A stretch of DNA of 64,000 nucleotides from CAZHCA01 sp964530825 (GCA_964530825.1 CAZHCA010000007.1:1-64000); one strand, 5' to 3'. Positions 34,712 through 44,317 are shown, numbered from the stretch's first letter. Notes: generated by a model not told the origin, from the letters alone. Program-made: numbers and translations.

Positions 34712-34750
34712 AATAATGGCTTCTATCCGGTCAGGATAGAAGCCATTATT
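34712..34750. terminator. Bidirectional terminator (17-bp perfect stem)
   Basis: 34712-34728 and 34734-34750 are perfect reverse complements around a 5-nt loop (GGTCA). A-rich and T-rich flanks on both sides suit termination in both directions: glutamine synthetase from the left, the TonB-like gene (stop at 34753) from the right. Confidence 0.85.
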
Positions 34751-34752
34751 CT

Positions 34753-35190
34753 TTATCGCAAGCGGAAAGCTATTGGCAGATAGTAATTGGTTTCAATTGC
34801 GTAGGGGCCTTGTTGCGCTGGGGTCCATTTTGGCATAAGGTCAACGACCGCAAGGGCCGCCCGGTCGCAGCCAAAGCCTACGGATTGGACCACTTCGGCA
34901 GTTTCGATACTACCGTATTCAGTAATATGCAGTCGCAGTACTACGGTACCTTCCGCGCCGTTTTCCCTGGCTAGTTCCGGATAAGGCAGGTTGGATTGCA
35001 GGAAGGTTTGCATGGCATCTTCACCACCCGGAAACTCCGGGTACCGCTGATAATCTAAGGGTACTTCGGCGGAAGCTTTTTTGTAGGCCGCCTTTTTTGC
35101 AGGCAGGTCGGCGAGCTTGGCTTCTTGGGCGCACAGCATAATAGGCACCCATAGGAAAAAGGTGCACGTCAAGAGGAGAAAACGTCTCAT
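34753..35190 (-). CDS. Secreted protein with TonB C-terminal domain
   Basis: The 145-residue protein has a signal peptide (about 1-21) and a TonB/TolA-like C-terminal domain: YPEFPGGEDAMQTFL, LPYPELARENGAEGTVVLRLHI and a final LPIAFRLR. The family is annotated as energy transducer TonB, but a normal TonB keeps an N-terminal membrane anchor and a proline-rich spacer, and this one has neither. It may be a stand-alone periplasmic TonB-fold protein, common in Bacteroidota. Specific role unknown. Confidence 0.82.
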   Translation of the reverse strand: MRRFLLLTCTFFLWVPIMLCAQEAKLADLPAKKAAYKKASAEVPLDYQRYPEFPGGEDAMQTFLQSNLPYPELARENGAEGTVVLRLHITEYGSIETAEVVQSVGFGCDRAALAVVDLMPKWTPAQQGPYAIETNYYLPIAFRLR

Positions 35191-35640
35191 GGGTATCGGG
35201 TTTGATGGAGTAATGAATGTTAACCTATTCCTTATATAAAAACGAGCGGCAGGGCCGTTTCGTTCCCGTATTTATTCGCTAAAAAACTGACATTTAGCAC
35301 TTTAAATCGTGTTTTCCGTATGATTTACCGTTTTTATCAAGCAGGCCGACAATAATCGGGTGCGGCCTGTTGCAGACCGAATTTGGTTCCAGAAAAAAAA
35401 AGGGCTGAATGGCGAAAAATCTTGGCCGCGCGATGATCTCGCGTTGGTTTGCTAGGAGGAAACGAGCCGGATGGTCCGCTGCTTTCCATCTCTTTTAGCG
35501 CCTTGGCCCACCATATTGTTGTTGATTACAAGATGGAGTATTTACCCGGGTAACTATTCAAACTAAAGTATTAGATGTTAAAAAACTAGCTGGTGAAGAT
35601 GACCATTGCGTGCGGGCATACGATTAAGGCAGTGGCAGGG
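35191..35640. other. 450-bp non-coding region between the TonB-fold and msrA genes
   Basis: The region is AT-rich next to the TonB-fold gene and must hold that gene's promoter, but no exact TANNTTTG box was found there on the minus strand. No protein-coding pattern or known RNA was recognised. Confidence 0.55.
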
Positions 35641-35677
35641 AAAAAATGCCCCGCCTACTATGGAAAGTGGCGGGGCA
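35641..35677 (-). terminator. Terminator of msrA
   Basis: Read on the minus strand, TGCCCCGCC and GGCGGGGCA form a 9-bp perfect GC-rich stem followed directly by six T. It lies 32 bp after the msrA stop codon. A further ACT/AGT pairing can extend the stem across one bulge. Confidence 0.85.
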
Positions 35678-35708
35678 CAGAAAGCTTATCTTATTCTTAA
35701 ACGGTGGC

Positions 35709-36389
35709 CTATTTGTAGGATGCCTTCAGCAAATCGGCAAACTTCTTTTCAACTTTCTCCACCTTGGGGCGGCTCACATTTTGGATGTAACGGTTATTCG
35801 GATTGTTGACGTAGTAATTTTGGTGGTATTTTTCGGCTACATAGAAGTTTTCATACGGCGTAAGTTCCGTCACGACCGGCTTGGCAAAGACGTTCTCCCG
35901 GGTCAGTTTATCGATATAGTTTTCAGCTTGCCGCAGCTGTTCTTCGGTCTTGTAAAAAATAGCAGAGCGATACTGCGGACCAATATCGGGTCCCTGGCGA
36001 TTGAGTTGTGTGGGATCGTGGGCAGTGAAAAAGATTTCGAGCAGTTTCTGATAGGTAATCTCGTCGGAGTTGTAAAACACCTCAATCGACTCGGCGTACA
36101 TGGTCTGACCGGAGGCGACTTCGCGATAAGTAGGATAGGGCTTTTCCCCTCCGGAATAGCCGCTCACCACATCTACCACGCCCCGGATGCGCTCGAAAGA
36201 GGCTTCGGTGCACCAGAAACAGCCCCCGGCGAAGGTAGCCCGGCTCAAATCTTCCAAGTTGTTATCGGTAATGTAGGTTTCAATTTTCTGAACATCACTT
36301 TTTTTCTGCCCTTCCGATTGCTGAGCTTGAGAAGGGTTGCAAGCCATAACGGTGATCAGGCTTAGTACAACTAAAATGGAAAAACGCAT
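35709..36389 (-). CDS. msrA: Peptide-methionine (S)-S-oxide reductase, lipoprotein form
   Basis: The 226-residue protein has a lipoprotein signal (VMAC, Cys17) and the MsrA core: GGCFWC with catalytic Cys57, SGYSGGEKPYPTY, HDPTQLNRQGPDIGPQYRS and YHQNYY. It reduces methionine-S-sulfoxide in proteins. The lipobox places it outside the cytoplasm, protecting envelope proteins. The electron donor for an extracytoplasmic MsrA is not encoded nearby. A terminator follows. Confidence 0.93.
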   Translation of the reverse strand: MRFSILVVLSLITVMACNPSQAQQSEGQKKSDVQKIETYITDNNLEDLSRATFAGGCFWCTEASFERIRGVVDVVSGYSGGEKPYPTYREVASGQTMYAESIEVFYNSDEITYQKLLEIFFTAHDPTQLNRQGPDIGPQYRSAIFYKTEEQLRQAENYIDKLTRENVFAKPVVTELTPYENFYVAEKYHQNYYVNNPNNRYIQNVSRPKVEKVEKKFADLLKASYK

Positions 36390-36485
36390 AGGTGTTGATT
36401 ATTTTGATTGTTGGAGAGGTAACAGCAGGGTAGCGGCTAAAGATCAGTCCGAGGTGTTAGGGAGGCGTTAAAGCTGGAAGAGAAA

Positions 36486-36518
36486 GACGGTTGCCCGCAA
36501 TAAAGCCAGGCAACCGTC
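36486..36518 (-). terminator. Terminator after the susC-susD pair
   Basis: GACGGTTGCC (36486-36495) and GGCAACCGTC (36509-36518) form a perfect 10-bp stem with a 13-nt loop. On the minus strand it is followed by TTTCTCTT, and it lies 14 bp after the SusD-like stop codon. Confidence 0.7.
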
Positions 36519-36531
36519 CGGAAAGCGACGT

Positions 36532-37956
36532 TTATTCAAACGGCACTACAAAAGGAGAAGTCTTATTCTCTACAATGATAGCATTCATGTTGAACAACAT
36601 GGTTACCACGTTATTGGCTTCGTCAAAAATGAAATCGTCCATCCCGAAGTCGCCGGGGATGAAATCCGGAATTTGGGCATCGAGGAATCCGTTAGATACG
36701 TTCGGATTATTATTAGCCTCGTTTTCAGAAACCGGAAACTTAATCCCCAGGTCGGCCTGGCGTCGGCCTTCGGCAATGAAGATTTCCTGACGCATCAGAT
36801 AAACAATTTCGAGCAGCCCATCAGTGTTACCAGCGGCGTCGATTTGCTCGGCTGTCACGGACGTTCCGGAAACGGTGGGCACGGTGATGGGACCTGCCTG
36901 GCGATCCAGGATGAAGCCATCGCGCTCGGGTGCATCCGGCGAAAACTTCACAGCAACATCGGCGCTGAGGGGGTAGTCGTCGCGGTTACCGCCGTCGCGG
37001 TTTTCTTCCGCGTCGCTAAAGGTAGCGGTGGGGCGGTTATCGATCACTGTGGTCAGCAGGTCTTTCAGCGTTGCTTGAGCACCCCCCAGATTGCCGTCGG
37101 CCAGTTGGGCTTCAGCCAGGATCAGGTAAGCCTCTTCGCCTTTGAAAAGGGATACCGGTGATTGCTCAAGGGTAGGGTTGTCCACGTGAAAGTATTTCGG
37201 ATCCAGGAAATCGAGGCGCGGTAGGGGGGCGAACTCATCTCTTTCCGAATCGAAAATATAAAACTGGAACTGGTTTGTCACGCCGTTCGCACCGTCGTAA
37301 AGCGCCTGGTAATTCAGTAACGGATCGCCGGCAATGACGGCCTCGGCAGCTGCGACTGCTTCGGCTTGGTTGCCAAGGCGATAGTTGGCGCGCGCCACGC
37401 CCAACTGGGCGGCAAGCTCCAATTCTTGGTCTTGCGTCAGGTCTTGCACTTGCTGGAATTGCTGGGCGGCAATTTGCAGGTGCTCTTCATCAGAACGAAC
37501 CGGGCCAAGTTCTTCGGCGGGCAGCCCTACAAAGAATTCACCCATCCAAAGGTGTGCCAGCCCCAGGTAGAGGCGCAGGATAGCTTCGTCTTCAGCGGTC
37601 GATTCAGCGTCGTTGGGTAACACCTCATTGAGTCCGAACTCTGCCGTCTTGCGCAACCGGTGCAGGGAAGTCTGAACCCGGTCGACATCGATGTCGAAAA
37701 AGTCGATTTGCGGAATGTCGAAGACTTTACTACTCAGCGTACGGTTGTTGAAATAGTTATCCGAAACCAGCTCGGTAAATTCCATCATCGTATTGGTGGT
37801 CAGCGATACTTGGCGACGCGCTCCGTTGATCCAGGAAGCGGCAGCCTGGGGGGTATTCACGTACGTTTCATCGTTGACATTGGGGTTTTCCACCTCGGCC
37901 AGATCACATCCAGCCAGCAAAAGGAAAACCAGGCTTAAGAAGAATATATGCTTCAT
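36532..37956 (-). CDS. SusD/RagB-like surface nutrient-binding lipoprotein
   Basis: The 474-residue protein has lipobox LAGC (Cys17) and a helical SusD-like body with TPR units (LRLYLGLAHLWMGEFF, AQLGVARANYRLGNQAEA), ending with LRQEIFIAEGRRQADLGI-like features (seen as MRQEIFIAEGRRQADLGIKF) that mark the SusD/RagB C-terminal region. It is paired with the SusC gene 36 bp upstream and would act as the lid binding the ligand over the SusC barrel. No glycoside hydrolase or peptidase lies next to it, so the ligand is unknown. Confidence 0.88.
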   Translation of the reverse strand: MKHIFFLSLVFLLLAGCDLAEVENPNVNDETYVNTPQAAASWINGARRQVSLTTNTMMEFTELVSDNYFNNRTLSSKVFDIPQIDFFDIDVDRVQTSLHRLRKTAEFGLNEVLPNDAESTAEDEAILRLYLGLAHLWMGEFFVGLPAEELGPVRSDEEHLQIAAQQFQQVQDLTQDQELELAAQLGVARANYRLGNQAEAVAAAEAVIAGDPLLNYQALYDGANGVTNQFQFYIFDSERDEFAPLPRLDFLDPKYFHVDNPTLEQSPVSLFKGEEAYLILAEAQLADGNLGGAQATLKDLLTTVIDNRPTATFSDAEENRDGGNRDDYPLSADVAVKFSPDAPERDGFILDRQAGPITVPTVSGTSVTAEQIDAAGNTDGLLEIVYLMRQEIFIAEGRRQADLGIKFPVSENEANNNPNVSNGFLDAQIPDFIPGDFGMDDFIFDEANNVVTMLFNMNAIIVENKTSPFVVPFE

Positions 37957-37992
37957 GATCGATTTTAAATTTTGATGAATTAACCATTCGGA

Positions 37993-40896
37993 TTAAAATG
38001 TTACGCGCAGGGTACCTAACCACTGGCGAGGAGCGGAAACCACACTATAGTTGATACCGCCAGTAGTAGCTGAACCTTGGCCCTGAGCACCACCTACCTG
38101 CGTGGCCTCGGGATCGAAAGAGGTACTGGTGATGTTGATCGGATTAAGCGCCGTGAAGCCAACCTGGAGGCGACGGGCGAAACTGTCAATCCATTCTTTG
38201 GGGAAATCATAGGTGAGCCCGATTACCCGGATTTTCAGGAAATCAGTTTCTTCTACGAATTGGTCCGTAAAGTTCAACCAGTTACCACGGCCGTTCTCGT
38301 CAATTTCGGCTTGGGGAATGCCTTCGTTGTCTACGCCGTAGAAATAGCGGAACTGGCGGTCGAAAGAGTGGGCCACAGCGCCGGCCTGGTAGTCGGCATT
38401 GGCAAACAGGTTAAAATTGCGGTAGCGAGCGCTAAAGGTCAGGTTACCGAACAGGTCGGGCAGGGTCGACCCCAAAATAGCTTGTGCCTCGGTAGAAGTG
38501 AAGACCCCGTTTTCATCAAAGGTGCCGCGGTTACCGCGCAGGGTGCCGACCGGTTGCCCTTCAATTATAACCGTCTGTATGGTACGGCCGCTGAAACCGT
38601 TGATCGGGAAAGGAGCTGCTCCGCCAGCGTCGGTCACTTCATTATCGAGTGTGTTCAAGGAACCGCCAATGCGTACGTCCCAGTCCCGGTTTTTCACTGC
38701 CACAATATTGGCGGCGATTTCGAAACCTCTGTTGGTGATCTCCCCGATGTTTTCCAGGTTGAACGATGCCTCCCCGTTTGAAGGCGGTTGAGGAACGGTA
38801 AAGAGGGCGTCCCGTGTTTCGGCATCATAGTAATTTACGGTCAGGGCCAGGCGGTCTTGGAAAAAGGAGAAATCGGCACCGACTTCGAAAGTGTACGTTT
38901 TTTCCGGCTTCAAATCGTCGTTGCCGGGAGTACCGAATACAGCGGCTTGCTCATCGAGAAAACCGGTGAAGGCAATGGTACGCTCATTGGCGAAGGGCGT
39001 CGGAAAGTTTCCGGCTACTCCGTAATTAGCACGCAGCTTCAGATCGGAAATGAAGGGTACATTGAAAAACGGTTCGGAGCTTAGAATGTAAGAAGCGCCG
39101 ACTTTGGGGAAGTATTGCACCCCGATATCATCACCGAAGGCCGAGTTGCCATCACCCCGGATACCGAACTCTAGGAAATAGCGATTCTGAAAGCCGATAT
39201 TTTCCTGAAAATACACCCCGTAGTTGGCAACTTCAAAGTACCGCTCATCGCTTTCTCTTATGGCCGCCTGACTAATGATGGTGGCCCCGTCGCGTATGTT
39301 ACGGCCGATGTAGGCGATTTGCTGGTCTTCGTTGCGGAAGAACTGACCGCCCAGTGTAGATACGAAAGAAAAGTTGTTGATCTCGGCACGGTGCTGACCG
39401 TTGACCTCAAAAGTCAGGCCCAGGAACTTGCGATCGTAATTCTCGATACTTCCCTCAGTCGAGGTTTCCTCACCGGGGGCTGCATCGCGCGTATGATTCA
39501 GGTATTCGTTCGTAACAATCTCAGTTTCGCGTTGCACCCGGTAGTCCAAACCACCCAAGGCTTTGAACGTCAGGTTGGGCAGTGGTTTGTATTCAAAAGT
39601 TTGGGACGTCTGGAAGCGGTTGACTTCCGTGTTGTTGTCCTGCAGGCGCTCGGCTTCGTTGGCGTAGAACTGCATCTCCGCGAATTCTTCATCGGTCAGC
39701 TCATCAATCCGGTTGTTAAAACCGGGACCGGTAAACAGGGAAGCGCCGGCTTCGGCAAACCACATACCGGTATACCCACCCGCGTTACCGTTACGTACCC
39801 GGCTGAAATCCTGGCGGGAATAACCGAATGAAGAACGGTAGGTGATATCCTCGGTAATCGCCGCACGCAGCCCCGTACGCAGGTCGATGTTAAAGCTCTC
39901 GTTCTGATTGAAAATCCGGATGCCCTCGTTGTCACTGATGCGACCTCCAAAGCTGAAACCAAACTTTTCGGATCCACCGTCGATACCGATGCTATAATTT
40001 TGCACGAAGCCATCCTGGAACAGCAGGTCATCGGTACGGTCAAAAAACAAGAAATCGTTTGTAGGAGTGGTTACGCCCAGCTCGGTACCGAAAGTGATAT
40101 TGGTCGGGCCGGTTGTCCCTTTTTTCGTGATGATCTGGATGACCCCGTTAGCTGCATCCGAACCGTAAAGGGTAGTAGCGGCGCCACCGTTGATAAATTC
40201 GATCTTTTCAATATTTTCGACTGGAATGTCGGTCAACGCAGAAGTGGCGGCGCCCTGGTGGATGTTACCCGATAGGTTCATACCTAGTGCGGGCGCAGTA
40301 TTCAGGTTGTCGACCCGCACCCCGTCTACGTAGACGATGGGGGTGGAGTTGGTCAATGCCGATACAATACCACGGGAGCGAATTGTAGAGGCTGTGCCCG
40401 GCTGACCACCCGTGATGCGGATCTGCACGTTGGGTAGCTGCGATTGTAACAATTGGTCGATCCGCCCGCTCGGAATGGCATCCAATTTGTCGCCGTCGAC
40501 AGTGACCACGTCGGTAGACAGGCGACGCTTGTTAATGTCGATCCCCTGACCCGTGACGATGACCTGGTCGAGATTGATCAGGTCCTCCTCCAGTTGGATG
40601 TTCAGTTCAGTCGTGTTCGACTCCATATCGAGGTACTTCGTTTTGTACCCGATGTAACTCACCGCCAGGGTGATATCATCGCCCAAGATGCTGGGGGCAA
40701 CAGTCAGATCGAAATACCCCTCGCCATTGGTAACGGCTCCGATTGAGGTGCCTTCCAGGGCCACCGATACCCCAGTGAGGGGTTGCTGGGTTACCGCATC
40801 GGTCACGGTTCCGCGGTAGTGAACTACCTGACTGAAGGCTAATGATGGAATGCTCAACCCAATCAACAGGATTAAGCGTACTAAGGTAAGCTTCAT
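37993..40896 (-). CDS. SusC/RagA-type TonB-linked outer-membrane transporter
   Basis: The 967-residue protein has a signal peptide (about 1-22), a carboxypeptidase-regulatory-like domain (about 25-105; YRGTVTDAVTQQPLTGVSV), a SusC-type plug (about 115-235; LDQVIVTGQGI, IVYVDGVRVDN) and a long beta-barrel ending in WLGTLRVTF with a terminal Phe. It imports a ligand captured by the downstream SusD-like lipoprotein, powered by TonB. No sensor or anti-sigma gene is adjacent, so local regulation is not evident. Confidence 0.93.
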   Translation of the reverse strand: MKLTLVRLILLIGLSIPSLAFSQVVHYRGTVTDAVTQQPLTGVSVALEGTSIGAVTNGEGYFDLTVAPSILGDDITLAVSYIGYKTKYLDMESNTTELNIQLEEDLINLDQVIVTGQGIDINKRRLSTDVVTVDGDKLDAIPSGRIDQLLQSQLPNVQIRITGGQPGTASTIRSRGIVSALTNSTPIVYVDGVRVDNLNTAPALGMNLSGNIHQGAATSALTDIPVENIEKIEFINGGAATTLYGSDAANGVIQIITKKGTTGPTNITFGTELGVTTPTNDFLFFDRTDDLLFQDGFVQNYSIGIDGGSEKFGFSFGGRISDNEGIRIFNQNESFNIDLRTGLRAAITEDITYRSSFGYSRQDFSRVRNGNAGGYTGMWFAEAGASLFTGPGFNNRIDELTDEEFAEMQFYANEAERLQDNNTEVNRFQTSQTFEYKPLPNLTFKALGGLDYRVQRETEIVTNEYLNHTRDAAPGEETSTEGSIENYDRKFLGLTFEVNGQHRAEINNFSFVSTLGGQFFRNEDQQIAYIGRNIRDGATIISQAAIRESDERYFEVANYGVYFQENIGFQNRYFLEFGIRGDGNSAFGDDIGVQYFPKVGASYILSSEPFFNVPFISDLKLRANYGVAGNFPTPFANERTIAFTGFLDEQAAVFGTPGNDDLKPEKTYTFEVGADFSFFQDRLALTVNYYDAETRDALFTVPQPPSNGEASFNLENIGEITNRGFEIAANIVAVKNRDWDVRIGGSLNTLDNEVTDAGGAAPFPINGFSGRTIQTVIIEGQPVGTLRGNRGTFDENGVFTSTEAQAILGSTLPDLFGNLTFSARYRNFNLFANADYQAGAVAHSFDRQFRYFYGVDNEGIPQAEIDENGRGNWLNFTDQFVEETDFLKIRVIGLTYDFPKEWIDSFARRLQVGFTALNPINITSTSFDPEATQVGGAQGQGSATTGGINYSVVSAPRQWLGTLRVTF

Positions 40897-41170
40897 AATT
40901 AGTGAGTGTTTTGGTGATTGCGAAAATTAGAAGCGCACCTTTACGCGTGGATTAAAGGCAGGTGAAAATTAAGTTGCGTTTTTGTGAAAAAAATTAAGCA
41001 AAACTTAATATCAGTAACAAGATGTATTCTAAAAAAGGTATTGGTTTCGCTTTTGGAAGAGATATTATGGATTAATTGCGTTTTATCGAATTAACTTTTT
41101 GCAGAAAGGCTACATTGCGCAAATGCTATTCCGAACTCCAGGAATGGGCGGTAACCAGGTGAAAGAAACT

Positions 41171-41680
41171 TTAGTAATCCGTATTTCTCGCAACCCGGCG
41201 TTGTATGCTGTAATACTCGTCGTCCTCGACCCCATCGCCATCCCAGTCGATGGTTGCGCGCCAGTGAGCCTGGCCTTCTTTCAATAGGACGCGGTACTGA
41301 TAGGTGGCTTCCGGTTCGATCAGCATGAGGGTGTCACCGAACACATTGTACATTCCGCGGGTGACGCTTACCAGGCTATCGTTGAGCCCTCGGTATTCCG
41401 TGCGGTAGGTATTATCGGGCTCAAAGTAAGTCCGCACGGGTTTAACCTGAAAGCGATCTTCCCAATATTCTTCACTTACTTCAAAGATGTAGGTGGAGTC
41501 CGCTCCGTCGGCCGTGATTACCATGACTTTAAAGTACTTGGTCTCCCAGGTGCCAACCAGATCCTCCTTTGCGAGTGCAGTCGTTGAATTTTCCGAAGGG
41601 TTACTGTCCTGATCGTTTTGACAGGAAAGCAGGATAGAAAGGCTACAAGTCAATATGCAGAAAGCGATCGAACGGTCCAT
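41171..41680 (-). CDS. Small lipoprotein of unknown function
   Basis: This protein has about 169 residues from the ATG at 41680; a GTG six bases earlier is possible. The lipobox is LLSC (Cys20). The mature part starts with a Ser/Asn-rich linker, then LVGTWETKYFKVMV and several beta strands, resembling lipocalin-like Bacteroidota lipoproteins. WDGDGVEDDEYY is a short acidic, possibly calcium-binding segment. It lies between the SusC gene and the GIN-domain gene. No function can be assigned. Confidence 0.72.
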   Translation of the reverse strand: MDRSIAFCILTCSLSILLSCQNDQDSNPSENSTTALAKEDLVGTWETKYFKVMVITADGADSTYIFEVSEEYWEDRFQVKPVRTYFEPDNTYRTEYRGLNDSLVSVTRGMYNVFGDTLMLIEPEATYQYRVLLKEGQAHWRATIDWDGDGVEDDEYYSIQRRVARNTDY

Positions 41681-41787
41681 CTTCACGTTTTAGCCACGAA
41701 GATAACGTGCAGGAACCAGTAACGATAGGAGGAATGGTGAATATTTTGGGGGAAAGCATCGACGCGCACAAGCGCGCCGCCGCCATG

Positions 41788-42513
41788 TTAGTCTTTGCTG
41801 TAGACATCGCCCGAGCCGGAAATGTTAGAACGTACACGCGGACGCCCGCGGTAAGCAACGTCGCCCGAACCGCTGGTTCGCACTTCGAGGTTTTCTTCGG
41901 CATGTACCGCAACGTCGCCCGAGCCGGAAATGCGGACCTGGACGTTTTGGGCAACCAATTCATCGGCATCTAAATCACCTGACCCGGTTACCTGAAGCTC
42001 TACATTATTGGCCTTACCGCCGAGCTTCATATCGCCCGAACCGCTGATTTTGCCTTCTAGGTCTCCGGTTTCTACGCGGAGCTCCATATCGCCCGAACCG
42101 CTGATGCCGACCGAGAAGTTATCGGTACCGGTGAAGGTCCCCTTGCCGACCATATCGCCCGAACCGCTTACATAAGCCATCGACAATTTTGGTAAGGTGA
42201 TGAAGATGTCGATCGATCGACGAGTCGAAACCGATCCTTCAAAGCGAATCACCAGGTCATCGCCTTTTTTATCCATGATCAAGGCATCGATAATATTTTC
42301 TTGGGCTTTAACCCGCACTTCGTAATCGGGGCCTTGCTGTAAAAATACATTGCCACTAATGGCTAGTTTGACACCCGTAAAATCGCGAACGTCTAATTCG
42401 CGCTCGACTAACGGGCCTTCGCCGCGAACCCGGCTGTTCCAGTTTTGCGATTGTCCGTTGCAGGCCATCAGGCTCAAGAGGAGTATGGTCAATACGAGGT
42501 TTTGAAGTTTCAT
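41788..42513 (-). CDS. DUF2807 (GIN domain) lipoprotein with seven GSGD repeats
   Basis: Starting at the ATG at 42513 gives a lipoprotein signal (LMAC, Cys18) and 241 residues. The GIN/DUF2807 domain is a right-handed beta-helix-like fold, visible as seven copies of SGSGD (one TGSGD) spaced about 18-25 residues apart, with matching repeats in the DNA. The family was once called putative auto-transporter adhesin head domain; its role is unknown. Here it should sit on the envelope as a stable repeat surface. The 5' in-frame extension is rejected because it has no signal peptide. Confidence 0.87.
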   Translation of the reverse strand: MKLQNLVLTILLLSLMACNGQSQNWNSRVRGEGPLVERELDVRDFTGVKLAISGNVFLQQGPDYEVRVKAQENIIDALIMDKKGDDLVIRFEGSVSTRRSIDIFITLPKLSMAYVSGSGDMVGKGTFTGTDNFSVGISGSGDMELRVETGDLEGKISGSGDMKLGGKANNVELQVTGSGDLDADELVAQNVQVRISGSGDVAVHAEENLEVRTSGSGDVAYRGRPRVRSNISGSGDVYSKD

Positions 42514-43136
42514 AACGTGCTTTTGTTTATAAGACGCAGGAAAATGGGGAGGGTTGCACTCCAAGGTCAATTCCCTGCCCGAATATGAAGCCAAGATTGT
42601 CGGCGGCTGCGTTGCAAATGGTAGCGCAGCTTCTAATTTTTTGCAGGTAAGGGGACAGGGGTGTCGCTGTGAAATTGACAAGGGATAGAGGAATAATCCA
42701 AGGCTGTATCGGGTGGGACACTCGATAACACGGGTGGAGACGATGAAAGACTGAGCAATCAGCAATCTTCTGTGAAACCCCAAGCCCATTGGTCTTTAGC
42801 AAATGGGTAGTTCACATCAGCACACCCATCAACGCATGGGGCATCCGTTTTTTGGTGCATCGGTCATGGTTTCAGATTCCGGTCGGTTGGCTTTTGAGCA
42901 GGCTAAAAATAAGGAGTTAAAGATTTTTTGCTGGGGCTAGGGACCACGGTTTTATCTCCCGGTGCATATCGCCCGGATAAAGTCCCGCACCCGACGCGGA
43001 AAGGGGAGGCAAGGGCACTTCCAAACCCTGGTTTTCCAGGGATTCCTACACCGAGCGATTGCACAAAGGGCAGAATCGTCCGGTATGCGTTGATGATTGA
43101 AGATAAATTGTAAATTAGGCACAAAGTCTATCGCGC
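42514..43136. other. 623-bp region without a convincing gene
   Basis: Reading frames are present on both strands but have odd composition, with no signal peptide or family match. One small hairpin occurs at 43026-43041 (CCCTGG, loop TTTT, CCAGGG). The region must hold the divergent promoters for the GIN lipoprotein and the pyrophosphatase; no exact TANNTTTG box was found next to either start. Confidence 0.5.
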
Positions 43137-43745
43137 ATGATAAGCCGGATACTGGTTTTTTTCTGCTTGCTTTTTGCCATAATGACGTCTTGCCGTAAAG
43201 GTGAATATGGCAATTACTATGAGATTCCTACCGTGTCGGAGGGCGCCATTAATGCAGTTATCGAAATCCCTGCCGGTACCAATGCGAAATTGGAATATGA
43301 TCCGGCCTCTAATAAGTTCCTTCAGGGTGCCCAAGACGAAAGGCCGCGGGTGGTGCGGTTTTTACCTTACCCTGGTAATTATGGTTTTATTCCTTCTACT
43401 TATATGGATACTCAGCGCGGAGGCGATGGGGATCCGCTCGATGTATTGGTCATTAGCGAGAGTGTACCTACCGGGACCGTACAGTCTATCCTGCCGATTG
43501 GCGTACTGCGACTGAAAGATGAGGGGGAACTCGATGCCAAGATTATTGCGGTGCCGGCCGATTCGACCCAGCAGGTTTTACCAGTCGATAATTTTCGGGA
43601 CTTTTTGATCGACTATGATCCGGCCCGGCTGATTATCGAAGAGTGGTTCTTGAGCTACAAAGGGTTGGGCAAAACCGAACTGCTGGGTTGGGAGGACGAG
43701 CAATACGCCAAGCGGGAAATCCGCAAGTGGATGCTTAAACAATAA
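43137..43745 (+). CDS. Family I inorganic pyrophosphatase with a lipoprotein signal
   Basis: The 202-residue protein carries an unusual N-terminal lipoprotein signal with MTSC (Cys19), followed by a family I soluble pyrophosphatase: YPGNYGFIPST and DGDPLDVLV, whose aspartates 97, 99 and 102 are the metal ligands. The signal predicts export and lipid anchoring, whereas the classical enzyme (Ppa) is cytoplasmic. It would hydrolyse pyrophosphate in the periplasm or at the surface, for instance to obtain phosphate. A second, cytoplasmic copy elsewhere is expected but not seen here. Confidence 0.88.
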   Translation: MISRILVFFCLLFAIMTSCRKGEYGNYYEIPTVSEGAINAVIEIPAGTNAKLEYDPASNKFLQGAQDERPRVVRFLPYPGNYGFIPSTYMDTQRGGDGDPLDVLVISESVPTGTVQSILPIGVLRLKDEGELDAKIIAVPADSTQQVLPVDNFRDFLIDYDPARLIIEEWFLSYKGLGKTELLGWEDEQYAKREIRKWMLKQ

Positions 43746-43753
43746 GCTGACGT

Positions 43754-44272
43754 ATGCCACCCATTCTTCATACGGAACGCCTGCGCCTGCGTCCACCACG
43801 CAAAAATGATTTGGAAAATATCTATCAACTCGGGGCTAACCCCCGGGTTATGCGTTACATTACTAGTGGCCGTACCCAAACGCGAGCCGATGCCCGGAAG
43901 GACCTGCAGCGCCGCATGCGAACTGCAAATGACCCACTCGGCTACTGGATCATAGAGCATCGCGAGGATGATGCCTTCATTGGCTGGATAGCGCTCAAAC
44001 CGCTACCTGGTTTTACCGACATCGAAATCGGTTACCGCTTACAAGAAGCCTGCTGGAGTCAGGGCTATGCCACCGAAGCTGCCCGGGCCGTATTGCATTA
44101 CGGCTTCTGCGAACTCCAAATAGCTAAGATTGTCGCCGTAGCTCGGGAAGAAAACCGCGCCTCTACCCGCGTAATGGAGAAGCTGGGTATGCGCTACGTG
44201 AAAAAAGTATTCGCCTACGATACGGAGTGTGTCTATTACTCCATTTTGCGGTCGACCTATCAAATGGGGTGA
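43754..44272 (+). CDS. GNAT N-acetyltransferase, RimJ/RimL type
   Basis: The 172-residue protein starts LHTERLRLRPPRKNDLENIY and has IEIGYRLQEACWSQGYATEAARAVL with the acetyl-CoA loop, then REENRASTRVMEKLGMRYV, the standard motifs of the Acetyltransf_3 group. Members acetylate ribosomal-protein N-termini or small amines; the substrate is unknown. It starts 8 bp after the pyrophosphatase stop, so the two are probably co-transcribed. Confidence 0.88.
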   Translation: MPPILHTERLRLRPPRKNDLENIYQLGANPRVMRYITSGRTQTRADARKDLQRRMRTANDPLGYWIIEHREDDAFIGWIALKPLPGFTDIEIGYRLQEACWSQGYATEAARAVLHYGFCELQIAKIVAVAREENRASTRVMEKLGMRYVKKVFAYDTECVYYSILRSTYQMG

Positions 44273-44317
44273 TAAGTTTCGGCCGATTGCGCCCTCATCC
44301 CCAACCCCTGAGAAGTT

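Noticed and set aside
35646..36365. Long plus-strand frame (239 residues)
   Set aside because: It is the antisense shadow of msrA, whose family motifs are unmistakable on the minus strand.
42514..42789. 5' extension of the GIN-domain gene
   Set aside because: The lipoprotein signal begins at the ATG at 42513; the extension has no signal and looks non-coding.
42928..43113. Possible small gene in the 623-bp gap
   Set aside because: Both strands are open only over a short stretch, with no start context, signal peptide or recognisable motif.
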